From positions 49,385 to 113,384 of the forward strand of contig JBGVRS010000024.1 in the NCBI GenBank assembly GCA_045128635.1: 64,000 nucleotides of DNA. The letters run 5' to 3'. Below the pieces are notes generated by a model. It had not been told where the DNA came from, did no database searches, and saw nothing but the letters and a program-made list of their open reading frames with translations. Shown here in pieces: positions 28,383 through 37,169 of this stretch. This stretch comes from HGM12587 sp045128635. GTDB taxonomy: Bacteria; Bacillota; Clostridia; Lachnospirales; Lachnospiraceae. How positions within the stretch are numbered: the first letter of the stretch is position 1; each line of letters opens with the position of its first letter. The translations under genes and the position numbers were made by a program.

Positions 28383-29273
28383 ATGTTCCCAGCATTAGAC
28401 ATGGAACTGGAAATTGTCAGGACCGTGCTGCATACAGATGTCAATGATGTGTATGTTTGTACTGATTTGAAAAAGAATACAGGAGTATTCTATACGATGG
28501 TTTCCGTAAAGGGAGCTCGTTACAGAAAGCTTGTTACAGAAAAACTGAATACAGAAAGATTGTTCTTCTCAAACAGCGATTTTGTTGGTTCCTTTGTCTA
28601 TGAAAATCGCCTGAATCTTGTATTCCACTATTATCATGAGAATCTTCTCTCCTTAATGGGAGGGGTCTATCTTCTGGAATTTACAGAATGCAAGAAAGCA
28701 GCATTGAATTTGATTGCAGCTTATGCGCAGTGTGGTGCTGATTCTGAAATGGGAAATTTACTTTTACAGGATCGAAATATTAACATTACGAAGAATGGAG
28801 AAGTTCACTTTAATTATTTTCTTGATTTTTCAATGTTGCGAACAGATGAGGAGAAAATAATAGATTTGCAATTGCTTGCAGAAAAAGTTTTTGGGATTCT
28901 GGAATTGAATTATAAAGGAAAGTACGATTCTACTGATCATTATCCGGATGATTTAAGACTTTTCTATTTGAAAATGACAACCACAGGATTTACTTCCATT
29001 GGTCATTTGATCTCAACAGTTCGTAACATGGCCGACAAACCGGCAGAAACTAAAGGTTTTATACCTTGGGTGAAAAGAACTTTTAGAAAGATTAAGAACT
29101 TTTTATTCCGCAACTCCATTGTAACATTCCTTACAATTCTTGTGATTGTGACCCTGATTTATGCGGCAAGTCAGATTTACAGCCGCTGGGTTTACAAAAA
29201 AGCTTACGAGCAGAACGTAAGCTATTATGGAATTGAGCATATTGGTGATGTATATCTTGGAAATGAAGAGTAA
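28383..29273 (+). CDS. Single-pass membrane protein with kinase-fold-like cytoplasmic domain
   Basis: The protein has 296 residues. Residues 1-215 have the pattern of a degenerate protein kinase. LLQDRNINITKNGEVHFNYFLD falls where an active kinase has the H-R-D-x-K-x-x-N catalytic loop and the D-F-G, but the essential Lys, Asn and Gly are not evident. One transmembrane helix (SIVTFLTILVIVTLIYAASQI, near 245-265) is followed by a short extracellular tail. The arrangement, a cytoplasmic pseudokinase followed by one membrane span, recalls EssB/YukC of type VII secretion. That is a resemblance in layout, not proven homology. It begins eight bases after the preceding stop, with a GGTGAG ribosome binding site. 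Confidence 0.55.
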   Translation: MFPALDMELEIVRTVLHTDVNDVYVCTDLKKNTGVFYTMVSVKGARYRKLVTEKLNTERLFFSNSDFVGSFVYENRLNLVFHYYHENLLSLMGGVYLLEFTECKKAALNLIAAYAQCGADSEMGNLLLQDRNINITKNGEVHFNYFLDFSMLRTDEEKIIDLQLLAEKVFGILELNYKGKYDSTDHYPDDLRLFYLKMTTTGFTSIGHLISTVRNMADKPAETKGFIPWVKRTFRKIKNFLFRNSIVTFLTILVIVTLIYAASQIYSRWVYKKAYEQNVSYYGIEHIGDVYLGNEE

Positions 29274-31983
29274 GGCAGGTAGTACAGCAGTGAAACAACT
29301 GATACAAAAAATTACAAATAAAATATGGATGATAATTATCATATTGGCAGCTGTTCTTGCCGGATATCAGTGTATTTCGGAAAGAAACGTTCCGCTGGAT
29401 TCCTTCCTTGCATTTTGCACAGCACCAGATGGAAACAGCATTGTCAGCTGGAATGATGAAGAGAAAACAATCGTTGCACAGATCAGCGCAGAAGGAAAAA
29501 TTAAAAAGAATTATTCCTTCAAGACAGAGAAAGATGAATATCTGTATCAGATACAAGGTCTTGCAGCAGGCGAAGATTATGTTTATTTGCTTCGTAATAA
29601 AGCGGATAAATACAATGGAGAAACTCTTGGACAGGAACTGGTCGTGCTTGACTACGACAGTTTACTGACTGCCAAAGAAAAGAAAATATTTGATTTAATA
29701 AATGAAGAAAATTATCAGTATGGATGGATTCATGCCACAACTGATACTGTAACATTAATCGGTACCGATCGCTATGAAAGCTCTGCAATTAGAGAAACCT
29801 ATGAATTTGGTACCGTAATGGAAAATACTTTGAGTCTGAAAAATACAAGAACTTATCCTATGAAGGATGGAGAGGGTATTTATAAGGCAATCGCAAACAG
29901 CACAAATCTGGTATATATTTCTGATTCCGGAAAGATTTATTGTGCAAGTGAAGAAAAAGTGTGGGAAGTTTATCCTGCACGTAAGCTGGATACATTGATG
30001 TATCCTTCCTATATCAGCTATGCAGAGAGCGGATATATTTATCTTGGAGAACATGAAACAGGTGATATTGTAAAATTAAACCTGACAGATGGTAAAGAAG
30101 AGGTTGTATGGAATGGAAACAGTGCATTCTTTGGTACAGGACTTTATACACCAAAAGATGTGATTGATATTTCCATGTCAAGCCTGAATAATTTTACAGC
30201 GCTGGTAAAAGATTCAAAAAATGCATCATTCCAGTTCTTAAATGTACAGGATGGTCAGGCATATGTGCTTGGACAGTTCCAGCAAAGTGCAATGGAAATG
30301 ATAAGAATCTTTGTGCTTGCATGGCTGACATTTGCAATCATTGGATTTGCAATTTACCTTCTTATGTATGTGTTTGTCACAAGTATTCGTGGCGGGCATA
30401 CGATTATGGAACGTCTGATCAGTGCAACAGTTCCTATGCTGGTTGCAACGATGGTTCTTTTTGGTTTGGTTTCCTACAGTTATTATGGTGAAGCCATTGA
30501 TAATAACTTTGAAAAACAGGCGATGGATGAAGGAAATATGCTGGCTGCATTGTTTGGTCAGGAATCATTTAATGAAATTGAATTTCCTTACGACTATACA
30601 GGCGAAGCTTACAACTATTTAAGTCAGCAGATGAAAACCCGAGATTTATATACAAGAGCAGTATATTACGAAAATGGTTCCTTATATATCGGTGTAGATA
30701 AAAACAACCCATGTTTCTATCCGTTCGATATTATGATGAATATCCCGGCAGAAAAATTATACGAAAAAGCAGCTTTAACTGGTGAAGCAGTCACTGGAAT
30801 GATTCAAGACCGTTATGGAGAACGATTTGTATGTGTTACTCCAATTGGTGGTTTATCAGGGCAGACTATTTATCTGTTGGAAACAGGTGTATATACAGCA
30901 AATATTGATGCATATACAGCAACTTATGTGAAGGATTTCGCAGTCATGAGTATTGCATTCCTGATCATTGTAGCGGTAGTTCTCTTGATTTTATTCTATC
31001 GAATCTTATTCCCGATTGGAGAAATCAAGCGAGAAATGCAGAAATTTGCGGACGGAGACAGAAGTGTTCGTATCCGTACTACTTCTGAAGATGAGCTGAC
31101 AGGTATTACGCAGGTGTTTAATAAAATGGCGGATGACATTGATGTTCAGATATTAAATCTGGAAAGAATCAGCGAAACATATTATCGTTTTGTACCGCCA
31201 AGCATTCTTGAACTTCTTGGAAAGGATAATTTAGGATCCTTAACATTGGGAAGCAATGTACAGGGTGAATATGCAGTATTAAATGCAAGACTTTCTTTGC
31301 AGGATACATTATCTATGGAACAAAATGAGCTCATGATGAATCGTTTCTTTAATACCGTGAATCGATTCACACAGCAAAATGGAATTATTTCCATTGTAGA
31401 TGATGCAAATCTGCAGAGCATTATTATGATTTGCAAGGATGGCGTAGACACAGCAATTACTACTGCATTAACGATTCTTGCAAAAATCGACGCAGATAAC
31501 CAGAAATTGGCATTAGGCGAACAGCTGAAAGTTGATTTTGTATTGGATTACACAGATGTATACTTCGGAATCTGTGGAGATGAACAGAGATACATCCCGG
31601 TTGTTCTTGCACCGAAATTTGAAAAATTACTGACAAATACATACTTCTTAAAGAGTATGGGAAGCCGACTTTTAATTACAGAAGCTTCTTATAACAAGAT
31701 TAATAATACAGAAGCTTTTTCAAATCGTTATGTTGGACGTATCAAAAATCCGCCAACAGATATTGGAATGTATGATCTTTATGAAGATAGAAATGCAGAA
31801 CAGATACGTGTGATGAAAACAACCCAGCATGCATTTGATAAAGCAATGGAACTTTATGAAAAAGGATTCTATTACGAAGCGAAGAACCTGTACGCAATGG
31901 TACTTCGTGAAAATCCTCAGGATATGGCAGCAAAATACTATGTATTCCGTTGCGAAGCTTTGGAGAAAAAGAGTAATAAGTAA
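29263..31983 (+). CDS. Multi-pass HAMP protein with degenerate class III cyclase domain
   Basis: The product has about 906 residues. ATG 29263 overlaps the previous stop; GTG 29290 is an alternative start. Domains in order are: N-terminal helix (MIIIILAAVLAGY), an extracellular region of beta-propeller type (about 50-340), two helices, a second extracellular region, another helix (FLIIVAVVLLILFY), a HAMP linker (GEIKREMQKFADGDRSVRIR) and a class III nucleotidyl cyclase-like domain. In that domain EYAVLNARLSL replaces the usual F-A-D-I metal site and SIVDDANLQSIIM replaces the G-D loop, so catalysis is unlikely. The C-terminal 45 residues form a TPR-like hairpin. This looks like a transmembrane signal relay linking the surface to the injection machine. 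Confidence 0.7.
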   Translation: MKSKAGSTAVKQLIQKITNKIWMIIIILAAVLAGYQCISERNVPLDSFLAFCTAPDGNSIVSWNDEEKTIVAQISAEGKIKKNYSFKTEKDEYLYQIQGLAAGEDYVYLLRNKADKYNGETLGQELVVLDYDSLLTAKEKKIFDLINEENYQYGWIHATTDTVTLIGTDRYESSAIRETYEFGTVMENTLSLKNTRTYPMKDGEGIYKAIANSTNLVYISDSGKIYCASEEKVWEVYPARKLDTLMYPSYISYAESGYIYLGEHETGDIVKLNLTDGKEEVVWNGNSAFFGTGLYTPKDVIDISMSSLNNFTALVKDSKNASFQFLNVQDGQAYVLGQFQQSAMEMIRIFVLAWLTFAIIGFAIYLLMYVFVTSIRGGHTIMERLISATVPMLVATMVLFGLVSYSYYGEAIDNNFEKQAMDEGNMLAALFGQESFNEIEFPYDYTGEAYNYLSQQMKTRDLYTRAVYYENGSLYIGVDKNNPCFYPFDIMMNIPAEKLYEKAALTGEAVTGMIQDRYGERFVCVTPIGGLSGQTIYLLETGVYTANIDAYTATYVKDFAVMSIAFLIIVAVVLLILFYRILFPIGEIKREMQKFADGDRSVRIRTTSEDELTGITQVFNKMADDIDVQILNLERISETYYRFVPPSILELLGKDNLGSLTLGSNVQGEYAVLNARLSLQDTLSMEQNELMMNRFFNTVNRFTQQNGIISIVDDANLQSIIMICKDGVDTAITTALTILAKIDADNQKLALGEQLKVDFVLDYTDVYFGICGDEQRYIPVVLAPKFEKLLTNTYFLKSMGSRLLITEASYNKINNTEAFSNRYVGRIKNPPTDIGMYDLYEDRNAEQIRVMKTTQHAFDKAMELYEKGFYYEAKNLYAMVLRENPQDMAAKYYVFRCEALEKKSNK

Positions 31984-32004
31984 TCAGTTGGAGGAAGATA
32001 GGCA

Positions 32005-33642
32005 ATGGGAAGTTTTATTAACTTCTTGAAAAACTTAATATCAGGAATTTCGGGCTCCTATGCCTTTAGCTTCCTTGGAAGAGCGTTTGTAAGACTGCGA
32101 ACTGCAGTTATGAACCCGTTCAGAAGAGTTGTTAGACGTATTCAGCAGATATTCAATGTGAATATGATCACAGCGAAGCTTGCGGGTCCGATTAACGCCA
32201 AGGTACGAAAAATCCTTGGAGGCGAGGCAAAGTCGCCGGAGGATTATTTTACAGTCGGCCGGTTTTGGATTTCTAAGGCATTGGTTTACATCCTGGTACT
32301 TGCTATTTGCGCATTTGTATTCATTTATTTTAACTGGATTGCACCGCCGGTTTCAGATTCAATCAAAACTGAAAGCAGAATCACTTCTGTATATTATGAT
32401 TATGATGATATGAAACTTGGAGAATATGACGGAAAAGCCAATATCCGAGCAGCAAACGGAGAGGTTGTATATACCGGCGATATTATAAAAGGTGTATGTA
32501 CTGGTTCAGGAACCTTGTGGAATCAGGATGGTGTATTAATTTACGAAGGAGATTTTGTAAATAACTGTTTTGAAGGAAACGGTACCAGATATTATCCAAG
32601 TGGGAAAGCACTCTATACCGGTGAATTTGCAGAAAATCAGTATTCGGGAAGGGGAACTCTCTATTATCCGGATGGCACTATACAATATGAAGGTGACTTT
32701 GAAAATGGTAATTTTCAGGGGAAAGGTGCCGAATATAATGAAAAAGGAATCATGATCTACGAAGGTGAGTTCTTTAGCGGAATCCATCATGGAACAGGAA
32801 CCAGCTACTACAACAGTGGTATTAAAAAATACGAAGGCGATTTTTATATGGGGAAAGCCCAGGGGATTGGAACTTCGTTTACCGCAGCAGGTAAACCAAT
32901 CTTTGAAGGAGCATTCGCAAGAGATGCGATTCATTATGAATCCTTGCTTGGAGCAAGTTTAAAAGATGTTTCAGAAATGTTTAAGGAAGAGCCAAAAGTC
33001 TACTTTGATGATGGTGCGACCAGTATGCTGTATGAATCAGCAAAAATTGTTTTAAAGCTTGATTGTCTGGTAGAACTGATGGACCGAACAGAAGATACCT
33101 CAGATGGAAATGATTGGTATTTGGAAAATTCTGCAGATGATCTTTTACCGGAAACTGAAAGCAGTCAGTTAGCGGAAGAGAATTCTGAGGAAGAAAAGGA
33201 TGCTGAAACCATTGAAGCAGAAACGCTTGCTTCATTGCCGGTACAGAATATTTATGGTATTTATTATTATCTGATGTCTGATGAATGGCAAAATGTAGAA
33301 AACTTGGATTTAAGCGGAATTCATGTAACAGCAGTTTCTGTATACTGGCCTGAGATTTCGGTAGGATTTCTCGAAGGAGAGACTATGATTCCGGAAAATG
33401 GTTCAGTAGCTTTGATGGAATGTATTGCAATTGAAAATGTGAGAATGGAACAACCAACTGCATTTAGTAATATAAATTATGAAATGCTTACCAAGAATAA
33501 CACCTACACTCAGGTAAGAGGTGTAAATATGGCAAATGCAATTTATAAAGAAGTATATGATGTAGAAGGTGTCAGATATAAATTATGTTATGAAATGGAT
33601 CAACCAAATGATCTGAAATTCGTAACAGCAGAAATCTATTAG
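32005..33642 (+). CDS. MORN-repeat membrane protein
   Basis: This 545-residue protein has a basic, amphipathic N-terminus (residues 1-85). One transmembrane helix follows (ALVYILVLAICAFVFIYFNWI, near 90-111). Next come at least seven MORN-type repeats of about 20-23 residues (about 150-300), with signatures such as YEGDFVNNCFEGNGTRYYPSG, GEFAENQYSGRGTLYYPDG and YEGDFENGNFQGKGAEYN. The remaining C-terminal region is acidic. MORN repeats mediate protein or membrane contacts. The topology suggests that the repeats lie outside the cell. It begins 21 bases after the HAMP protein with a strong GGAGGAAG ribosome binding site, and is part of the operon's block of membrane proteins. Confidence 0.75.
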   Translation: MGSFINFLKNLISGISGSYAFSFLGRAFVRLRTAVMNPFRRVVRRIQQIFNVNMITAKLAGPINAKVRKILGGEAKSPEDYFTVGRFWISKALVYILVLAICAFVFIYFNWIAPPVSDSIKTESRITSVYYDYDDMKLGEYDGKANIRAANGEVVYTGDIIKGVCTGSGTLWNQDGVLIYEGDFVNNCFEGNGTRYYPSGKALYTGEFAENQYSGRGTLYYPDGTIQYEGDFENGNFQGKGAEYNEKGIMIYEGEFFSGIHHGTGTSYYNSGIKKYEGDFYMGKAQGIGTSFTAAGKPIFEGAFARDAIHYESLLGASLKDVSEMFKEEPKVYFDDGATSMLYESAKIVLKLDCLVELMDRTEDTSDGNDWYLENSADDLLPETESSQLAEENSEEEKDAETIEAETLASLPVQNIYGIYYYLMSDEWQNVENLDLSGIHVTAVSVYWPEISVGFLEGETMIPENGSVALMECIAIENVRMEQPTAFSNINYEMLTKNNTYTQVRGVNMANAIYKEVYDVEGVRYKLCYEMDQPNDLKFVTAEIY

Positions 33643-33660
33643 AGAGGAGGCAGATAAAGT

Positions 33661-34230
33661 ATGGCAGATTTTTCTATTATTTCGGATGTAAGTAATGAAG
33701 TGTTGAATGTACTGCGGGAGCAGATTTGTCCGGAACTGATACAATCACCAGAATCCATTGCACTTGGGATTCCAACAGATAAAAATGCAGATTTTCAGTT
33801 AGGGCTGTATTTATATGATGTACAGGAGCTAAGAGAATATCGACAGATGGATCCAATCAGACTTCGTGGAAACCAGTCACAGTATCCACCAAAGCCGTTG
33901 ACATTATATTATGCGCTGTATGTTAATACGAAATCACAGCTGACATCCAACGCGGAAAATGAACAGAGAATTCTTGGAAGAGCACTGCAGGTGTTGATGG
34001 ATCATGCAATTCTGTATGATGTGGAAGGTGAAGAAGAAACAAGCGCTTCCATAACCATTCTTCCTCTCAGTTTTGAAGAAAAAACAAAAATTTGGTCGGT
34101 ATTGAATGTACCATATCAGTTAGGAATTTATTTTAGCGTTTCACCAGTACTTTTATCTTCAAGAAGAGTACGAAGCTTCAAGCGTGTAGTTGCTGCAGAA
34201 TTCGATGTTTCGCAGTCTTCCTACCGTTAG
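33661..34230 (+). CDS. DUF4255 / Pvc16-like CIS protein
   Basis: This 189-residue protein has the DUF4255 (Pvc16 N-terminal) pattern: FSIISDVSNEVLNVLREQI at the start, IALGIPTDKNADFQLGLYLY, RQMDPIRLRG, then PPKPLTLYYALYVNTKSQ and ILGRALQVLMDHAIL. In Afp/PVC particles the homologue forms the cap that terminates tube and sheath assembly. It is cytoplasmic and lacks a signal peptide. The ribosome binding site GAGGAGG lies ten bases before the start. The next gene begins 14 bases downstream. Confidence 0.88.
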   Translation: MADFSIISDVSNEVLNVLREQICPELIQSPESIALGIPTDKNADFQLGLYLYDVQELREYRQMDPIRLRGNQSQYPPKPLTLYYALYVNTKSQLTSNAENEQRILGRALQVLMDHAILYDVEGEEETSASITILPLSFEEKTKIWSVLNVPYQLGIYFSVSPVLLSSRRVRSFKRVVAAEFDVSQSSYR

Positions 34231-34244
34231 GAACGGAGGCGATT

Positions 34245-34961
34245 ATGATTCGGATGAAAATCGCATTTGTTCTTCGACTGATTAACGACTTTTCAGGGAA
34301 CTGTATTAAAGAGAAAGGCTTTACTTTTATTATTAACGACAGAGTGGTACATCCTGTTGTAAAAGATGAAGGATTGTATGTCTTTTTAGAACCTCTGGAA
34401 AACAACACAAGAGTTGTAATAGAAAGTCCCTTTTATCATTCCTGCAGTGTTATGATTGATAAGAGGACATTGAATCCACAGGAACCGATAGCCGAAGTTC
34501 GATTGTACGAAAAAGCTGGAAAACAGACTTCCAGAACAGCAGGAGTTCTTACCGGTATTTGTGATAAATGTAAAAACTATCCGACAGAAGTTTACGCAAA
34601 GAAGAGCAGTTCGTTAGGATTGACAGTAAGGGAATACCGAAATATTGAAGGGGAACACTGGATATTTTTTTCGGGATTTACCAAAGAATCAATTCTCGGA
34701 AAGACCTGGCTGCTTGATGATTTCGAAAATCCTACAGTAGTGATTCTTCAGGAAAAACGTGGAATCAATGAGTATCGTGCTGAAATTGTTTGTGGTAAAA
34801 TCGAAAAAATCAGATCAGGAACACCAGTTTTTAGAGTATATCGTTCTGTAACAGACCGTATCGGTGCATATGCAATTCCGGTAGAGAGCGGTGAAGAAAC
34901 TAAAATCTTAGAAGTGGCAGCACTTCATGAGAATAAAAAATTTAAAAGGGAAGGAGATTGA
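34245..34961 (+). CDS. Unknown beta-rich protein between cap and tip genes
   Basis: This 238-residue protein has no family I recognise. The sequence alternates short strands (FTFIINDRVVHPVVKDEG, then VVIESPFYHSCSVMI) and has a CDKCKN segment in the middle that could bind metal. No membrane helix or signal peptide is seen. A GGAGGCG ribosome binding site precedes ATG 34245. The PAAR-like gene starts three bases after its stop. An Afp11-like or tip-adaptor role is possible from position alone. Confidence 0.6.
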   Translation: MIRMKIAFVLRLINDFSGNCIKEKGFTFIINDRVVHPVVKDEGLYVFLEPLENNTRVVIESPFYHSCSVMIDKRTLNPQEPIAEVRLYEKAGKQTSRTAGVLTGICDKCKNYPTEVYAKKSSSLGLTVREYRNIEGEHWIFFSGFTKESILGKTWLLDDFENPTVVILQEKRGINEYRAEIVCGKIEKIRSGTPVFRVYRSVTDRIGAYAIPVESGEETKILEVAALHENKKFKREGD

Positions 34962-34963
34962 AT

Positions 34964-35356
34964 GTGGCGATCATTGTAACTTCGGGAGCACAGCTGGTGT
35001 GCAGCTTTGGAATGGCGCCGTCAGTACTCAATGTTCTTCCGAGTGCTAAGGTAATGTGCAGTAATATGCCGGCAGCGTCTATCATGGATAACATTCCAAT
35101 GACGAATATCATGCCTTTTGGAATGTGCACATCCATGGCAAACCCACAGGTGTCAGCAGCGACGGCAGCAGCCGCAGGGGTATTAACTCCAATGCCGTGT
35201 ATGCCGGTTATCTCGGCACCCTGGGCACCGGGTTCCCCAACCGTACTGGTAGGTGGAAAGCCGGCACTGAATAATACATGCAAGTGCATGTGTAACTGGG
35301 CAGGAGTGATTCAAATCGTGAATCCGGGACCTGCAACAACAACTATGGTGAAATAG
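34964..35356 (+). CDS. DUF4280 PAAR-like spike-tip protein
   Basis: GTG 34964 lies seven bases after GGAG and gives MAIIVTSGAQLVCSFGMAPS, the characteristic start of DUF4280 PAAR-like proteins; the in-frame TTG at 34958 is too close to the ribosome binding site. The 130-residue protein is rich in Gly, Pro, Met and Cys, with PWAPGSPTVLVGGKPALNNT and CKCMCNWAGVIQIVNPG near the end. These proteins form a cone that sharpens the central spike and may carry cargo, as Afp10 does. The conserved Cys residues fit a metal-stabilised tip. Confidence 0.88.
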   Translation: MAIIVTSGAQLVCSFGMAPSVLNVLPSAKVMCSNMPAASIMDNIPMTNIMPFGMCTSMANPQVSAATAAAAGVLTPMPCMPVISAPWAPGSPTVLVGGKPALNNTCKCMCNWAGVIQIVNPGPATTTMVK

Positions 35357-35387
35357 TTGAATTTATGAAAAATCTTGAAAGGAGGAT

Positions 35388-35413
35388 GGGACGAAGCAAA
35401 AGCTTTCGAACCC
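35388..35413 (+). promoter_or_regulatory. Hairpin between Shine-Dalgarno and sheath start codon
   Basis: The strong AAAGGAGG (35378-35385) lies 37 bases before the sheath ATG at 35423. In between, GGG (35388-35390) can pair with CCC (35411-35413), and CGAAGC (35392-35397) with GCTTTCG (35402-35408, one bulged T) around an AAAA loop. Folding this out leaves about 11 bases between Shine-Dalgarno and ATG. The structure is predicted by eye. Confidence 0.5.
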
Positions 35414-35422
35414 AAAAACAAA

Positions 35423-37135
35423 ATGGCAGAATATTTATCTCCAGGAGTATACGTTGAAGAATTTGAGTCAGGAATGAGACCGATGGAAGGTGTAAGCACT
35501 AGTACAGCAGGTTTTGTAGGAATGGCTGAAAAAGGTAAAGTTGTAGGAACACCTGAATTTGTTTCTAGCTTTGCAGATTTTACAAGAAAATTTGGTGGAT
35601 ATTTATCCGAAAATACATATGGTGAATATCGTTATTTAGCATATGCAGTAGAACAGTTTTTTGCAAACGGCGGTTCTCGCTGCTACGTAATGCGTACAGT
35701 TGCAGCTGATGCAACAGAAGCTGCTGTTTCAGCAAACGGTATCACAATCAAAGCAAAAAACCCAGGTAAATGGGGTAACGAAATTAAAGTAACAGCAGTT
35801 GCTGCAAACAAAGGTAAAACAGCAGTTGTTGAAGCAACAGGCGAAGAAGCAAATAAAGTTTACACAGTAACAAATGGATCAATCTTCGCAGAAGGCGATA
35901 CAATCGTTATCAAAAACAACGGAAAAGTTGTTGGATATAACAAAGTTGCAATGGTACAGGGCAATACAGTAAAATTAGCAGCTCCTGTAAAAGAAGACCT
36001 TGTTGATAAAGCTCCAGTTCCAAAGAAAACACTTTCTGTTTGTGAAATGAACATTGAAGTTGTTTACAAAGATCAGGTTGAAATTTATGAAGGCGTTTCA
36101 TTAAATATTGCAGCTCCTTCTTACATTGCGAAAGTAATGGCTAAATCTGAAATCGTAGATGTAACAGCAGAAGCAGTTGTTGATGGTGTAAATCCACTTT
36201 CTGTATTTGGTGCAGCAGATGCTGAAAAAGCAATCGCTTTCTTAGCAGGCGGATGCGACGGCGGAAAGAAAGGCATCACAGATGATGTGTTCATGGGCGT
36301 TGATAATGGACCTGGCAAGAGAACAGGTTTAGCTGCATTCAAAGAAATTAACAACGTAAGCATTATGGCAATCCCAGGCGTAACAAGCCCGGCAGTTCAG
36401 TTAGCATTAGTTGCTCACTGTGCAAATACAGGCGCAAGCTTTGCAGTACTGGATGTTCCACAGGATCTTACAAAACCACAGGATGTATTAGCTCATAGAG
36501 AAAAAATCGACTCTGATTATGCTGCAATGTATCATCCATGGATTCAGGTATATGATGCATTAAATAAAAAACCAGCTTACATCCCACCATCAGGTGCTGT
36601 TTGTGGTATCTATGCTAGAAGCGATATTGAACGCGGTGTTCATAAAGCTCCTGCAAACGAAGTTATTTACAACTGCATCGGTCTTTCTTGCCTCTACAAC
36701 AAAGCGGAACAGGATATCTTAAATCCAGCTGGTGTGAACTTAATTCGTGCACTTCCAGGTCAGGGAATCCGTGTATGGGGAGCAAGAACATGTTCAAGCA
36801 ACAGCCTCTGGAAATATGTCAACGTTCGTCGTCTCTTCATTTACCTTGAAGAAAGCATTAAATCTCAGACAAACTGGGCAGTATTTGAACCAAATGATGA
36901 AATGTTATGGGCAAGAGTTGGAAGAACAATCCGTGGATTCTTACGTGACATGTGGAGAAGCGGTGCATTAGTTGGTCAGACAGAAGATCAGGCATTTTAT
37001 GTAAACATTGGTAGAGATACAATGTCTCAGAGCGACATCTTAAATGGTCGCTTAATCTGTGAAATCGGTGTTGCACCAAGCAGACCAGCTGAATTCGTAA
37101 TCTTTAGAATTACACAGTTCATGGAAGAAGTATAA
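35423..37135 (+). CDS. Contractile tail sheath protein
   Basis: The product has 570 residues and starts MAEYLSPGVYVEEFESG, the universal start of phage and CIS sheath proteins. The N-terminal segment (VSTSTAGFVGMAEKG, then YLAYAVEQFFANGGSRCYVMR) and the C-terminal block (GIRVWGARTCSS, NVRRLFIYLEESIKS, then LWARVGRTIRGFLRDMWRSGAL) are the classical sheath domains. A variable Lys/Ala/Val-rich insertion (about 95-250) would face outward. It polymerises around the tube and contracts to drive injection. Codon use is cleaner than in neighbouring genes (GCA, GTT, AAA, GAA dominate), as expected for an abundant structural protein. Only one sheath gene is present, whereas Afp/PVC loci usually have three. 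The ATG lies 37 bases after the ribosome binding site. Confidence 0.95.
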   Translation: MAEYLSPGVYVEEFESGMRPMEGVSTSTAGFVGMAEKGKVVGTPEFVSSFADFTRKFGGYLSENTYGEYRYLAYAVEQFFANGGSRCYVMRTVAADATEAAVSANGITIKAKNPGKWGNEIKVTAVAANKGKTAVVEATGEEANKVYTVTNGSIFAEGDTIVIKNNGKVVGYNKVAMVQGNTVKLAAPVKEDLVDKAPVPKKTLSVCEMNIEVVYKDQVEIYEGVSLNIAAPSYIAKVMAKSEIVDVTAEAVVDGVNPLSVFGAADAEKAIAFLAGGCDGGKKGITDDVFMGVDNGPGKRTGLAAFKEINNVSIMAIPGVTSPAVQLALVAHCANTGASFAVLDVPQDLTKPQDVLAHREKIDSDYAAMYHPWIQVYDALNKKPAYIPPSGAVCGIYARSDIERGVHKAPANEVIYNCIGLSCLYNKAEQDILNPAGVNLIRALPGQGIRVWGARTCSSNSLWKYVNVRRLFIYLEESIKSQTNWAVFEPNDEMLWARVGRTIRGFLRDMWRSGALVGQTEDQAFYVNIGRDTMSQSDILNGRLICEIGVAPSRPAEFVIFRITQFMEEV

Positions 37136-37169
37136 TTTGACCAAAAGTCAGTAAAAGGAGGATTTAACA

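Noticed and set aside
27652..28395. 247-codon minus-strand open frame opposite the 591-residue protein gene
   Set aside because: It is antisense to a clear gene, has unusual composition (many Cys, Asn, Phe) and no ribosome binding site.
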